A stretch of DNA of 64,000 nt from Rugosimonospora sp040255525 (GCA_040255525.1 JBDZVD010000002.1:1-64000); one strand, 5' to 3'; counted from the stretch's first letter, positions 36,248 through 45,677 are shown. The notes: generated from the sequence alone by a model not told the origin. A program made the numbers and translations.

Positions 36248-37329
36248 TGCCCTCCTATCTCGATCCGCCGGACAACCAGGAGACCCGGTCACGCCATCGG
36301 GCGCGGCACGCCGATGTGGCCGCGCCCGAGGCGTACCCGGAACAGCAGCCCGGGGCGTACCCGGAGCGGAAGGCCCGCCACCCGTACGACGACGGCACCG
36401 TCCAGATGCCGGCGGCCTCCGGCCAGGCCGCCGAGGAGCTGGACCTGAACCTCGACGGCGGCCGTACCGCGCGTTCCCGGGAGGAACGCGCGAACGATCC
36501 GTCCGCGCCCCGCCGCAGCCGGGCCGGACGCAACCTGCCCGCGGCGATCGGGGTCGGCCTCACCCTCGGCGCGATCGTGATCGTGTCGCTGTTCGTCTGG
36601 CCCCCGGCCTTCCTCGGCGTGGTCGTGGTGGCCACCGGCGTCGGCGTGTACGAGATGGTCCGCGCGGTGGGCACCACCGGCGTCCGGGCGCCCCTCATCC
36701 CGTTGTTGGCGGCCTGCCCGGTGATTGCCGGGCTCGCCTGGTGGGGCGGTACCGAGCCGGTGATCCTCGGCCTCACCCTGTCCGTGGTGGCCGCGCTGAT
36801 CTGGCGACTGGCCGACGGCCCGGCCGGGTACCAGCGGGACATCATCGCCGCCGCGCTGATCGCGGTCTACGTCCCGTTCCTCGCGTCCTTCGCGGTCATG
36901 CTCGTCAAGCCGCACGACGGCCCACTCCGGGTGGTACTCACGCTGGCCGCGGTTGTGCTTTCCGACACTGGCGGGTACGCCGCCGGGGTCTTTTTCGGCG
37001 AACACCCCATGGCGCCGAAGATCAGTCCGAAGAAGTCCTGGGAGGGGCTGTGCGGCTCGCTGCTGGCCGCGGCCGTCGGCAGCGCCGTGCTGATCGACCT
37101 GCTGCTGCACGTGCCGTGGTGGCACGGAGTGATCTTCGGGGTTGCGCTGTCTATCGCCGCGGTGCTCGGTGACCTGACGGAATCCCTGCTCAAGAGGGAT
37201 ATCGGAGTCAAGGACATGAGTAATCTGCTGCCCGGGCACGGCGGCCTGATGGACCGGCTGGACTCCATCCTGTTCGCCGCTCCGGCGGCCTTCCTGCTGC
37301 TCTCGATGCTGGCACCGACAGGCAGGTGA
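36247..37329 (+). CDS. cdsA: Phosphatidate cytidylyltransferase
   Basis: 360 residues. A ~100-residue Pro/Arg-rich cytosolic extension with two YPEQQPGA-like segments comes first, then ~8 membrane helices and the CDS signature KRDIGVKDMSNLLPGHGGLMDRLDS near the C-terminus. It makes CDP-diacylglycerol for phospholipid and PIM synthesis. It is translationally coupled to frr, an order conserved from Streptomyces to mycobacteria. Confidence 0.94.
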   Translation: MPSYLDPPDNQETRSRHRARHADVAAPEAYPEQQPGAYPERKARHPYDDGTVQMPAASGQAAEELDLNLDGGRTARSREERANDPSAPRRSRAGRNLPAAIGVGLTLGAIVIVSLFVWPPAFLGVVVVATGVGVYEMVRAVGTTGVRAPLIPLLAACPVIAGLAWWGGTEPVILGLTLSVVAALIWRLADGPAGYQRDIIAAALIAVYVPFLASFAVMLVKPHDGPLRVVLTLAAVVLSDTGGYAAGVFFGEHPMAPKISPKKSWEGLCGSLLAAAVGSAVLIDLLLHVPWWHGVIFGVALSIAAVLGDLTESLLKRDIGVKDMSNLLPGHGGLMDRLDSILFAAPAAFLLLSMLAPTGR

Positions 37330-37436
37330 CGACGGCGGGGCGGTACCCGGTGGCCGGGCCGTGGCCCGCGACGCGGCCGGGGTGCCGATCGCCGCGGGAG
37401 GGCGATCGTGGCGAGTCGTGCGAGACTGGACCGGCC

Positions 37437-38765
37437 ATGACAACACAGCCCGTTACCGGATCCGGCCGTCGGCTGGCGCTGCTCCCCGCGACCCTGGAGG
37501 CCGCGGGCTCCCCCGTACCCCCGTCCAGCCCGGACGCGCCCGTACTGGTGCCCCTGACGCGCCCGGACGGCGGGGATGAGCCGGATGCCGGCCCGGCCGC
37601 CCCGGGCGGCCCCGCCGGGCGCCGGCCGCGCGCCGCTCTCCCACCCCGCCATCTGGCCGATCTCGACCTGGCCGCACGGCGCGGTGCCGTAGCCGCACTC
37701 GGCGAAAAGGAGTACCGGGCCGGTCAACTGTCCACGCACTACTTCGGCCGGCTCGTCCGCGATCCGGAACGGATGACCGACATCCCGGCGGCGGCGCGTG
37801 GACGGCTCGCCGCCGAGTTGCTGCCCACCCTGCTGGCGCCGGTGCGGGAGCTGTCCTGCGACGGCGGGCGTACCCGCAAGACGCTCTGGCGGCTGCACGA
37901 CGGGTCACTCGTGGAGAGCGTGCTGATGGGGTACCCGGACCGGGTCACCGTCTGCGTGTCCAGCCAGGCCGGCTGTGGCATGGCCTGCCCGTTCTGCGCC
38001 ACCGGCCAGGCCGGCCTGACCCGGAACCTGTCCACCGCGGAGATCGTCGACCAGGTGGTCTCGTTCGCCGGCCTGGCCGCCTCGGGCGCCCTGCCGGACT
38101 GCCCGGACCGGCTGTCCCGGGTGGTGTTCATGGGGATGGGAGAGCCACTGGCGAACTACAGCCGGGTGATCGAGGCGGCACGCCGGCTCACCGAGCCTGC
38201 CCCGGGCGGCTTGGGCCTGTCTGCGCGGCATGTCACGATCTCGACCGTCGGGCTCGTGCCGGCCATCCGGCGGCTGGCCGGCGAGGACCTGCCGGTGACC
38301 CTTGCGCTGTCGTTGCACGCGCCAGATGATGAGCTGCGCGACGAACTCGTACCGGTCAACCAACGCTGGAAGGTGGCCGAGGTGCTCGATGCCGCATGGG
38401 CGTACGCGGCAGGCACGGGGCGCCGCGTTTCCATTGAATACGCGATGATCAAAGACGTCAATGACCAGCCGTGGCGGGCGGACCTCCTCGGTCGGCTGTT
38501 GGCCGGACGGTTGGCGCATGTCAACCTGATCCCGCTCAATCCGACCCCGGGCAGCCGGTGGGACGCGAGTCCCAAGCCGGTCGAGCGCGAGTTCGTGCGG
38601 CGGCTGCGCGCGGCCGGCGTACCGACGACGGTACGGGACACCAGGGGCCGGGAGATCGACGGCGCGTGCGGCCAGCTGGCCGCGGCGGCCGTGTCACGGT
38701 CGGCCGGGCCGACACGGGGACCAGGGGAATTGGCCTCACGCAGTGAGCGAAAGGCGGCACAGTGA
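37437..38765 (+). CDS. rlmN: 23S rRNA (A2503-C2)/tRNA methyltransferase RlmN
   Basis: 442 residues. Radical-SAM motif CxxxCxxC as GCGMACPFCATG, the substrate-methylating Cys near the C-terminus in DGACGQLAA, plus VVFMGMGEPLANY and HVTISTVG. The first ~70 residues are a Pro/Ala-rich extension and a leader of uncertain importance. ATG 37437 is chosen because 37326 overlaps cdsA and shows only Arg/Pro-rich sequence. Radical SAM methylates A2503 and A37 of some tRNAs. The GTGA overlap couples the DivIVA-like gene. Confidence 0.95.
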   Translation: MTTQPVTGSGRRLALLPATLEAAGSPVPPSSPDAPVLVPLTRPDGGDEPDAGPAAPGGPAGRRPRAALPPRHLADLDLAARRGAVAALGEKEYRAGQLSTHYFGRLVRDPERMTDIPAAARGRLAAELLPTLLAPVRELSCDGGRTRKTLWRLHDGSLVESVLMGYPDRVTVCVSSQAGCGMACPFCATGQAGLTRNLSTAEIVDQVVSFAGLAASGALPDCPDRLSRVVFMGMGEPLANYSRVIEAARRLTEPAPGGLGLSARHVTISTVGLVPAIRRLAGEDLPVTLALSLHAPDDELRDELVPVNQRWKVAEVLDAAWAYAAGTGRRVSIEYAMIKDVNDQPWRADLLGRLLAGRLAHVNLIPLNPTPGSRWDASPKPVEREFVRRLRAAGVPTTVRDTRGREIDGACGQLAAAAVSRSAGPTRGPGELASRSERKAAQ

Positions 38766-39908
38766 GTCAAGGTCAGCGGTTCCGGCGCCGTGCGCTGCGT
38801 CGCGGGTACAAGGTCGACGAGGTCGACTCGTTCCTCGACCGGGTCGAGGCGACGCTCAACGGCGAGGCGAGTTCCCCGGTCGCCGCGCAGGAGGTCCACG
38901 ATGTGGTCTTCCGGGTGCGCTTCGGAGGCTACGACGAGTGGCAGGTCGACCTGCACCTGGACCGCGTCGAGCGGCAGCTCGGTGAGCTTGAGGAGCGGGC
39001 GGGCTTCCGCGGCTCGGAGCGTCCGGCCGGTCCGCCGGATCGGATGGGTCCGCCGGACCGGATGGGTCCGCNNNNNNNNNNNNNNNNNNNNNNNNNNNNN
39101 NNNNNNNNNNNNNNNNNNNNNNNNNNNNNNNNNNNNNNNNNNNNNNNNNNNNNNNNNNNNNNNNNNNNNNNCGGACCGGATGGGTCCGCCCGATCGGATG
39201 GGTCCGCCGGACCGGATGGGTCCGCCCGATCGGATGGGTCCGCCGGACCGGATGGGTCCGCCGGACCGCGTGGGCGTTCCGGATCGCCTGGGCGCGCCGG
39301 ACCGCATGGCGCCGGCGATGCGCGACGACCGCATGATGCCGCCGCCCGAGCGGGGTGGCCCGCCGATGCGCGACGACCGTATGGTGCCGCCGCAACCGGA
39401 CCGGTTCGGACCTCCGGTGCGCGACGCCCGGCCGGCCATGCCGCCCGTGCAGTCGCGCCCGGTCGCCCCGATGGCAGGGGCGTCCACCGGCGGGTTTGCG
39501 CGCTTCGACGAACCCAACCGGTACGACGAGCCGACGAGCAATTTCGGCCGCGGGTTCGAGGGATTCGAGCCGGGCCGGCACGGCAAGACCGACATGACCA
39601 CCGAGATCAGGATGGTGCCGTCGGACCTTGGCGGCGGACCGGCTGGGGCCGGGCTGACCGGTGACGCGGCCCGGATCGACCAGCTGCGGCGGACGTTCCA
39701 GTCGCGCCGGTTCGGCAGCGGGTACGACCCGAATCAGGTGGATCGGCTGTTCGAGGGGATCCTCACGGCGATGACCGGCCGCTCGTCGATCGCGATCAAC
39801 GAGGCCGAGTTGGACCCCGGACAGTTCAACCTGGTGCCGGGCGGCTACTTCGAGGCAGAGGTCGACCAGGCGCTGCGCGAGGTGCGCGACATCATGCGGC
39901 GGCGCTGA
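38762..39908 (+). CDS. Protein with two DivIVA (DivI1A) motifs and an expanded PPDRMG repeat; interrupted by a gap
   Basis: The N-terminal motif FRRRALRRGYKVDEVDSFLDRVEATLNGE and the C-terminal motif FQSRRFGSGYDPNQVDRLFEGILTAMTG are both DivI1A-type hooks, in which FRR/FQSRRF-GYD/GYK-VD is characteristic. They are joined by a central domain (HDVVFRVRFGGYDEWQVDLHLDRVERQL) and a long Met/Pro/Arg linker made of a six-residue repeat. DivIVA proteins recruit cell-pole and septum factors; the doubled hook form is typical of actinobacteria. 100 Ns (39072-39171) lie inside the repeat and shift the frame by one, because the true gap length must be a multiple of 18 from the repeat unit. GTG 38762 overlaps the rlmN stop. 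Confidence 0.85.
39032..39311 (+). repeat. 18-bp tandem repeat coding PPDRMG, with assembly gap
   Basis: Units of the form ccgccggaycggatgggt: two before the gap (39032-39067), about five after it (to ~39257), then three degenerate units ending near 39311. Alternate units differ by gac/gat and ccg/ccc. The gap is a collapsed repeat; the true copy number is unknown. Confidence 0.9.
39072..39171. other. Assembly gap (100 N) inside the DivIVA-like repeat
   Basis: Exactly 100 Ns, a placeholder size. From the last intact codon start (39071) to the first after the gap (39171) is 100 bases, not a multiple of 3 or 18, so the real length differs. Confidence 0.97.
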
Positions 39909-40124
39909 CCGGCCCGGTGGCGGTCGGCGTGTCCGGTGGCGCCAGCGTGACCCGCGGACGGGCCGCTGGCGCCGGCCGTCACGGCGCGGGTGGTGCCAGC
40001 GCGGGTGGTTCTCCGACGGGATTTTCCCGACACGGGTGGCTCACGGTGCGGGCGGTCCCGGCGGGGCCGTCACCGCACGGCCGTTCCTGCGCGGGCCATC
40101 AGCGCGGGCAGCCAGCGTAGGCCG

Positions 40125-40343
40125 TCAGCGTAGGCCGTTCTTGCGCAGCAGCAGGTCGCCGATGAGGACCACCGCGAGCAGCGCCGCGATAACGATCAAG
40201 AAGATGTCCTCGACGTGGCCACGGTGGTTGCCGCACAGCATGGCCAGCAGGATCACGATGACCGCGACCGCAGCGATCCGGGCCAACTTGGCATTGCCCG
40301 GCTTGTGCTGGTCCGGTGAGGTCACTGGCTCTTCCTCGGCCAC
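40125..40343 (-). CDS. Small two-helix membrane protein
   Basis: 72 residues with two hydrophobic segments (LARIAAVAVIVILLAMLCG and IFLIVIAALLAVVLIGDLLL) joined by a short loop NHRGHVED with two His. The cytosolic ends are acidic at the N-terminus and basic at the C-terminus. No family recognised. GTG 40343 is the only reasonable start. The 13-base sequence cagcgtaggccgt is duplicated in tandem at 40113-40138 across its stop codon. The stretch 39909-40124 has no gene. Confidence 0.6.
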   Translation of the reverse strand: MAEEEPVTSPDQHKPGNAKLARIAAVAVIVILLAMLCGNHRGHVEDIFLIVIAALLAVVLIGDLLLRKNGLR

Positions 40344-40509
40344 GTCGATCCCCTTTGGTGATCATTCGCTCGATCGGGTGCAGGGACAGTTTGGCATGCC
40401 ACCGGAAAGCGCTACCGGCCGGTCCGCCCGGTGGCGAGCATCCGGCACGGGCGGTTAGCGCCTCCGGTAGCGTCAAGGGGTACGGATCGCGGACGAGAAG
40501 GGGCACACC

Positions 40510-42099
40510 GTGCGCATCACCGGTACCGGCCACGCGAGCATGCGGATCGATACTGCGGCGGGGAGCATCTTGTGCGACCCCTGGGTGAACCCGGCATATT
40601 TCGCATCATGGTTCCCATTCCCGGATAATTCACAGCTGGACTGGGAGTCACTCGGCCGGGTCGATTACCTGTACGTCTCCCACCTGCACCGGGACCACTT
40701 CGACGCGGAGCACCTCAAGCGGTGCGTGAGCAAGAAGGCGACCGTGCTGCTGCCGGAGTACCCGACCAGCGAACTCGAGGACCAACTGCGGGAGCTGGGC
40801 TTCACCAGCTTCCTGCGTACCGTGACGAACGAGGTGCACGAGCTCGACGGCGGCCTCAAGATCATGATCCAGGCGCTGACCGGGCCGATGGACGGGCCGA
40901 TCGGGGACTCCTCGCTGTGGATCGAGCACGACGGGGTGCGGCTGCTCAACCAGAACGACGCCCGCCCCTCCGACCTGTCGACCTTCGCCGAGCTGGGCCA
41001 CGTACACGCGCACATGCTCCAGTTCTCCGGTGCGATCTGGTACCCGATGGTCTACGAGCTGCCCGACGCGGCGAAGACGGCGTTCGGTAAGCAGAAGCGC
41101 GACCGCCAGTTCGACCGGACGTTCCGGTACATCGACGATCTGAAGGCCGATCACGTCTTCCCGATCGCCGGGCCGCCCTGCTTCCTGGACGACGCACTGT
41201 GGCAGTTCAACGACATCTTCGACGACGAGGGCAACATCTTCCCGGACCAGCAGCGGTTCATCGAGGAGTACGCGAAGGTCGGCGGCACCAACGCGATCGT
41301 GCTGCTGCCCGGCTCGACGACCGAGCTGACCGCGTCCTCGGCGCAGACCTCTCACCCGGTCGACGATGTCAGCGACTTCTTCGCGCACAAAGAGGAGCAC
41401 CTGCGCGCGTACCAGGAGCGGCAGCGCCCGGTGATCGAGGCCGCGAAGAAGACCTGGGCGCACCCGGAGATCGACATCCTGGGCACCATGAAGAAGCGGA
41501 TCGAGCCGCTGCTGGAGGAGTCGATCTACCTGGCGAAGGGGGTCGGTGGCCCGATCCGGATCGACCTGACCGACTCGTTCGGGCCGGACGGTGAGGTGGT
41601 CGACTCGATCGTGGTGGACTTCCCCGGCAAGCAGGTCCGCCAGTACGCCGACGAGAAGGTCCGGTACCGGTTCCGCACCGGCCGGGTACTGGTCGAGCAG
41701 CTGCTGCACTCCGGCGAGGTGGACTGGGTGAACTCCCTGTTCCTGTCGTGCCGGTTCTCCGCCGCCCGGGTCGGGCAGTACAACGAGTTCGTGTACTCGT
41801 TCTTCAAGTGCCTGTCCGAGGAGCGGCTGCAGTACGCGGAGGGCTGGTACGACGAGAACGAGCGGGCGACCGACGCTGAGGACATCACGCTGGGTGACTG
41901 GGTGGTCCAGCGGCGCTGCCCGCACCTGAAGGCGGACCTCACTCGGTTCGGGGTGATCGAGGACGAGACGCTGACCTGCCAACTGCACGGCTGGAAGTTC
42001 GATCTGGCCAGCGGCCGCTGCCTGACCAGCGCCGGGCACGAGTTGCGGAGCCGGCCGGCCACCGTCGAAGTGGGTGCCGAGGCCGGATCGGGGGACTAG
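40510..42099 (+). CDS. Metallo-beta-lactamase fold / Rieske [2Fe-2S] fusion protein
   Basis: 529 residues. An N-terminal MBL-fold domain carries VDYLYVSHLHRDHFD (HxHxDH metal motif, residues ~57-71) and later His/Asp ligands. The final ~60 residues form a Rieske domain: RRCPHLKADLTRFG (Cys-x-His) and CQLHGWKFDLASGRC (Cys-x-x-His), 17-18 residues apart. The pairing resembles CMP-Neu5Ac hydroxylase and UlaG-like enzymes, but here the MBL part comes first and the Rieske domain last. The substrate is unknown. GTG 40510 starts the conserved MRITGTGHASMRID. The gene is alone between opposite-strand neighbours. Confidence 0.85.
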   Translation: MRITGTGHASMRIDTAAGSILCDPWVNPAYFASWFPFPDNSQLDWESLGRVDYLYVSHLHRDHFDAEHLKRCVSKKATVLLPEYPTSELEDQLRELGFTSFLRTVTNEVHELDGGLKIMIQALTGPMDGPIGDSSLWIEHDGVRLLNQNDARPSDLSTFAELGHVHAHMLQFSGAIWYPMVYELPDAAKTAFGKQKRDRQFDRTFRYIDDLKADHVFPIAGPPCFLDDALWQFNDIFDDEGNIFPDQQRFIEEYAKVGGTNAIVLLPGSTTELTASSAQTSHPVDDVSDFFAHKEEHLRAYQERQRPVIEAAKKTWAHPEIDILGTMKKRIEPLLEESIYLAKGVGGPIRIDLTDSFGPDGEVVDSIVVDFPGKQVRQYADEKVRYRFRTGRVLVEQLLHSGEVDWVNSLFLSCRFSAARVGQYNEFVYSFFKCLSEERLQYAEGWYDENERATDAEDITLGDWVVQRRCPHLKADLTRFGVIEDETLTCQLHGWKFDLASGRCLTSAGHELRSRPATVEVGAEAGSGD

Positions 42100-42335
42100 A
42101 ACGGCAGCTCACGGGGTAATAGTCGGCGTGTCCCGAGTCTCCCCGCTGGGGAAAACGGGGCACGATGGTGTAGCGTGGTTTGCGAAGTTTTTGTGTACCT
42201 GGCTTGTCCCGCCGCCCGCCAGGCGGCGGCATGGTCGTCTCCTCCCGAGATGAGCCCTGGCTAGCGCTGCTCGAAAACGGCCACTCGGCCTCGCAGCGTG
42301 TGGGGCCAATGAAAGATCTCCGAGGAGAAAAAAGA

Positions 42336-42539
42336 ATGACGCAGGGAACCGTGAAGTGGTTCAACGCCGAGAAGGGCTTCGGCTTCATCTCCGTTGACGG
42401 CGGCGGCGCCGACGTGTTCGTGCACCACTCCGCGATCCAGACCACCGGGTACCGCTCGCTGGACGAGAACCAGCGGGTGGAGTTCGAGATCGTGCAGGGC
42501 GCCAAGGGCCCCCAGGCGGAGGCCGTCCGCCCGATCTGA
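42336..42539 (+). CDS. cspA: Cold-shock protein
   Basis: 67 residues, one cold-shock domain: GTVKWFNAEKGFGFIS with RNP1 KGFGFI, RNP2 VFVHHSAI, then EFEIVQGAKGPQAEAV. It binds single-stranded RNA/DNA. Purine-rich GAGGAGAAAAAAG lies before ATG 42336. The 236-base region 42100-42335 upstream is non-coding and fits a long cspA-type leader; I see no proven regulatory element in it. Confidence 0.95.
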   Translation: MTQGTVKWFNAEKGFGFISVDGGGADVFVHHSAIQTTGYRSLDENQRVEFEIVQGAKGPQAEAVRPI

Positions 42540-42549
42540 TCCAAAACGT

Positions 42550-42602
42550 CGTCCCGGCCCGCACTCCGGACCGGGACGCTATCGCCCCGGCCTCGGGCCG
42601 GG
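42550..42602 (+). terminator. Two successive terminator hairpins after cspA
   Basis: First: 8-bp stem CGTCCCGG/CCGGGACG with a 13-base loop at 42550-42578. Second: 7-bp stem CCCGGCC/GGCCGGG with loop TCG at 42586-42602. They lie 10 and 46 bases after the cspA stop. Confidence 0.7.
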
Positions 42603-42718
42603 ACGGCGCGGAACCGGACCCCGTACTCTGCCCTGTGCTACGGGGTCCGGTGCCGTTTCCGGGCTTGGGTGCCCTGCCCTGGAACGGTCAGGCCGCAACG
42701 GTCAGGCCGGCGGGCTGG

Positions 42719-44293
42719 TCAGGCCGGCGGGCGGCCGAGGTCGGCCAGGATGCGCTGGGCCGCGTTGTGCCCCGCCGCCCCGATCACGCTGCCGCCCGGG
42801 AACGCCCCGGCGCTGCCCGCGTACAGGCCGGGCAGGCCGGTCGCGTACGGCATCCGGTCGGTGAAGGACACCGTGTTGTCGATGTGGTGGATGTGGCCGC
42901 CGGTGATGCCGAAGTGCGCCTCGATGCCGGGCGGTGTGAGCGGCATCATGTCCACCACCAGATCACTGGTACCCGGCGCGTACCTGTCGCAGATCGCCAG
43001 CAGGCGCTCCACGTACGGGGACAGTTCCGTGTCCCAGTCGGAGCCCGCGATGTCGTACGGGACCGACTGCACGAACAGCGCCGAGGAGTGGTGCCCCTGC
43101 TCGTCCCGCAGCGTCGGGTCCACGGTCGTGTGCAGGTACCACTCGATCGTCGGCTCGGCCGGCAGCCGCCCCTGGGACACGTCGTCCCACATCCGGCGCA
43201 GCTCCGCCATCGGCTCCGCCCCCGGCGCGGAGCCGGGCAGCAGGTGGATCGTCGAACCGAACGGGCTCGGTGCGCCGGCCGGCAGGCAGGGGAAGGTCGG
43301 CAGGTCGCGCAGCGCGAGGTTGACCTTGAGCGTGGTACCGGGACGGCGCACCGCCTGGATGCGCTCCTCCACTTCCAGCCCGGGGGCGAGCCGCATCAGC
43401 CGGTACGGGTCGCACGCTCCGAGCACGACCGTCGCGGCAACGGTACGGCCGTCCTCCAGCCGTACGCCGGACACCGCGCCGGCATCGGTCAGCACCTCGG
43501 CCACCGGTACGCCGGCGACGATCGTGGCGCCCGCGGCCCGGGCGGCGGCGGCGAACGTGCCGGAGACGGTACCCATGCCGCCCTGGGCGATCATCCAGGT
43601 GCCGCCGGAACCAGGCAGCCGGCACATGTTGTGCACCAGGAAGTTGTGCCCGGTGCCGGGGTCGTCCGGCCCGGCGTTGAGCCCGGACAGGCCGTCGGTC
43701 ACCGCGTACATCGCGACCAGCAGGTCGGAACGGAAGTCGAACCGGGCGAGATAGTCGGCCACCGACCCCCGTACCAGGTCGATGAAGACCTGGCGCAGCT
43801 CGGGCCGGATGTAGCGCTCGGCGGTCTGTTCGACGGGCAGCGGCTCGGACAGCCAGGCCGGCGCCAGATCCTCGCGCAGCATCTCCAGCTCGGCCTGCAT
43901 CGCGTCGTCGGCGGCCACGTCGGCGGCCGAGAAGAACCGGGTCATCTGCTCGCGGGTGGTCTCCCGGTCGCGGCCGAACAGCAGGTACGGTGCGCCCGGC
44001 CCGCCCGGCGTCGGCAGGAAGTAGTGCGGGTCCCGGCGCAGCACCGGAATGTCCACGTCGAGCTTGGCGATCAGCTCCGGCGGCATCAGGCCCAGCAGGT
44101 ACGACCCGGTGGACTGGCCCAGGCCGGGCACCTTCGGGAACGGGTGCTCGGTGCGGGCGGCTCCGCCGATCACCGGCGCCGCCTCCAGCACCGTGACCGC
44201 GAGCCCGGCGCGAGCGAGCAGTACCGCCGCGACCAGGCCGTTGTGCCCCGCTCCGATGATCACGACATCGGCGCGGCGAGGGATGTCACTCAT
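42719..44293 (-). CDS. FAD-dependent oxidoreductase, phytoene desaturase/PYROXD2-like
   Basis: 524 residues. N-terminal ADP-binding loop VVIIGAGHNGLVAAVLLARAG, then FAD-binding EAAPVIGGAARTE, and C-terminal GLYAGSAGAFPGGSVIGAAGHNAAQ. This is the CrtI-like/PYROXD2 oxidoreductase family. No carotenoid genes are nearby, so I do not assign a carotenoid step. The 3' end overlaps a short direct repeat (ggtcaggccggcgggc, at 42700 and 42717, with a partial copy at 42686). It is 26 bases downstream of the exonuclease gene, likely one transcript. Confidence 0.85.
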   Translation of the reverse strand: MSDIPRRADVVIIGAGHNGLVAAVLLARAGLAVTVLEAAPVIGGAARTEHPFPKVPGLGQSTGSYLLGLMPPELIAKLDVDIPVLRRDPHYFLPTPGGPGAPYLLFGRDRETTREQMTRFFSAADVAADDAMQAELEMLREDLAPAWLSEPLPVEQTAERYIRPELRQVFIDLVRGSVADYLARFDFRSDLLVAMYAVTDGLSGLNAGPDDPGTGHNFLVHNMCRLPGSGGTWMIAQGGMGTVSGTFAAAARAAGATIVAGVPVAEVLTDAGAVSGVRLEDGRTVAATVVLGACDPYRLMRLAPGLEVEERIQAVRRPGTTLKVNLALRDLPTFPCLPAGAPSPFGSTIHLLPGSAPGAEPMAELRRMWDDVSQGRLPAEPTIEWYLHTTVDPTLRDEQGHHSSALFVQSVPYDIAGSDWDTELSPYVERLLAICDRYAPGTSDLVVDMMPLTPPGIEAHFGITGGHIHHIDNTVSFTDRMPYATGLPGLYAGSAGAFPGGSVIGAAGHNAAQRILADLGRPPA

Positions 44294-44319
44294 GAGGACA
44301 CCTTACGGGCCGGATGACC

Positions 44320-45084
44320 TCAGAAATCGATCACGACCGGGGCGTGGTCCGAGGGGCCCTTGCCCTTGCGGGCCTCCCGGTCGATGTACGCGTCGGTGAC
44401 GGCGCCGGCCACCGCGGGCGTCGCGTACACCAGATCGATGCGCATGCCCATGTCCTGGTGGAACATCCCGGCGCGGTAGTCCCAGTAGGTGAACGGGTTA
44501 GGCCCCTTCATCGGGCGGGGCACCACGTCCACCAGGCCCAGCCCGCGCAGTGCCGCCAGGGCGTCCCGCTCCGGCGCGGTCACGTGCGTCGACCCGGCGA
44601 AGGCCGCCGCGTCCCACACGTCGGCGTCGGTCGGGGCGACGTTGAAGTCGCCGCACACCGCGAGCCGGTCGTGCGCCGCGATCTCCGGCTTCAGCGCGGA
44701 GCCGAGGGCCGCGAGCCAGTCCAGCTTGTACGCGTAGTGGGGCGAGTCGATGGTGCGCCCGTTCGGCACGTACACCGACCAGACGCGTACCCCGTCGCAG
44801 GTGGCGCCGACCGCCCGCGCCTCCAGATCGGGGAAGCCGGGCTCACCGGGGAAGCCGAGGCTCACCTCGGCGAGCCCGACCCGGGAGAGTACGGCGACCC
44901 CGTTCCACCGGCCCGAACCGTGCGCGGCCACCTCGTACCCGAGCTTCGCCACCTCGGACGCCGGGAACTCGGACACCTTCGTCTCCTGCAGGCACACGAC
45001 ATCGGGAGCCACCGCGGGCAGCCAGTCGAGCAGGCGCGGCAGCCGAGCGGTCACCGAGTTGACGTTCCAGGTCGCCAGGCGCAT
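44320..45084 (-). CDS. xthA: Exonuclease III / AP endonuclease
   Basis: 254 residues, exonuclease III fold: RLATWNVNSVTARLPRLLDWL, DVVCLQETKV (metal Glu), VYVPNGRTIDSPHYAYKL, CGDFNVAPTDADVW, MRIDLVYATP and the final SDHAPVVIDF. It cleaves abasic sites and 3' ends in base-excision repair. ATG 45084 matches the usual start; a longer reading to 45123 overlaps the divergent gene region. The product is standard for actinobacteria at this position. Confidence 0.93.
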   Translation of the reverse strand: MRLATWNVNSVTARLPRLLDWLPAVAPDVVCLQETKVSEFPASEVAKLGYEVAAHGSGRWNGVAVLSRVGLAEVSLGFPGEPGFPDLEARAVGATCDGVRVWSVYVPNGRTIDSPHYAYKLDWLAALGSALKPEIAAHDRLAVCGDFNVAPTDADVWDAAAFAGSTHVTAPERDALAALRGLGLVDVVPRPMKGPNPFTYWDYRAGMFHQDMGMRIDLVYATPAVAGAVTDAYIDREARKGKGPSDHAPVVIDF

Positions 45085-45194
45085 CCGCCTACGGTAGCCG
45101 CCCGCGGAGCCGGCGTCGCCCACCGCCGGTAACGGGCCTGCGGCCGCCCACGCTCCTCCCTAAGATCGAGCGCGCCGACCGTCAGGAGGACACT

Positions 45195-45677
45195 TTGCAC
45201 ATCATCATCGACGCCGAGCCGGATCTCGACCGGTACGCCACGGCGTTCCGGTACGTCTCGCGGGATGCATACCGGAAGGTCCGGATCGTCGGCATCATCG
45301 TGGCGGTGATCGGCGTCGCCGTGCTCGCACTGGGCGCGGACGCCTGGCCGTTCGGCCTCGGTCTCCTGGTGCTCGGCGTGCTGTACCTGTTCTACGTTCC
45401 CCGCAAGTCCCTCCAGTCGAGCATGCGCGCGCTGCCCATGGTGTTGCGCCAACCGCAGCGCATCGAGATCGGCGACCCGGGAGTGCGGATCCTGTCGCCG
45501 CTCATGTCGACCGAGTACGCGTGGGCCGCGTTCATGAAGACCCAGGAGATTCCCGGTCAACTCCTGCTCATGCTGGGCAAGCGGCAGGTGCTTCCGGTAC
45601 CGCTGACCACCGTGCCCCCGGAGCAGCTGGCCGAGCTGCGGGAGTTCCTCGCCGACCAGGCGTTCGTCCGGCAGTGA
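45195..45677 (+). CDS. YcxB-like membrane protein
   Basis: 160 residues. Two adjacent membrane helices (residues ~31-49 and ~51-66: VRIVGIIVAVIGVAVLALG, PFGLGLLVLGVLYLFYV) follow a short N-terminal strand region (HIIIDAEPDLDRYATAFRYV). After the helices comes a beta-rich tail with EIGDPGVRILSPLMSTEYAWAAF and QLLLMLGKRQVLPVP. This matches the YcxB-like layout; function unknown. TTG 45195 is the best start and follows AGGAGGAC. It stands just upstream of dxr, with a 219-base gap. Confidence 0.75.
   Translation: MHIIIDAEPDLDRYATAFRYVSRDAYRKVRIVGIIVAVIGVAVLALGADAWPFGLGLLVLGVLYLFYVPRKSLQSSMRALPMVLRQPQRIEIGDPGVRILSPLMSTEYAWAAFMKTQEIPGQLLLMLGKRQVLPVPLTTVPPEQLAELREFLADQAFVRQ

Noticed and set aside
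38762..39908. Two overlapping genes (frames before and after the 100-N gap)
   Set aside because: Repeat units, hooks and composition join into one protein; the frame change comes from the placeholder gap.
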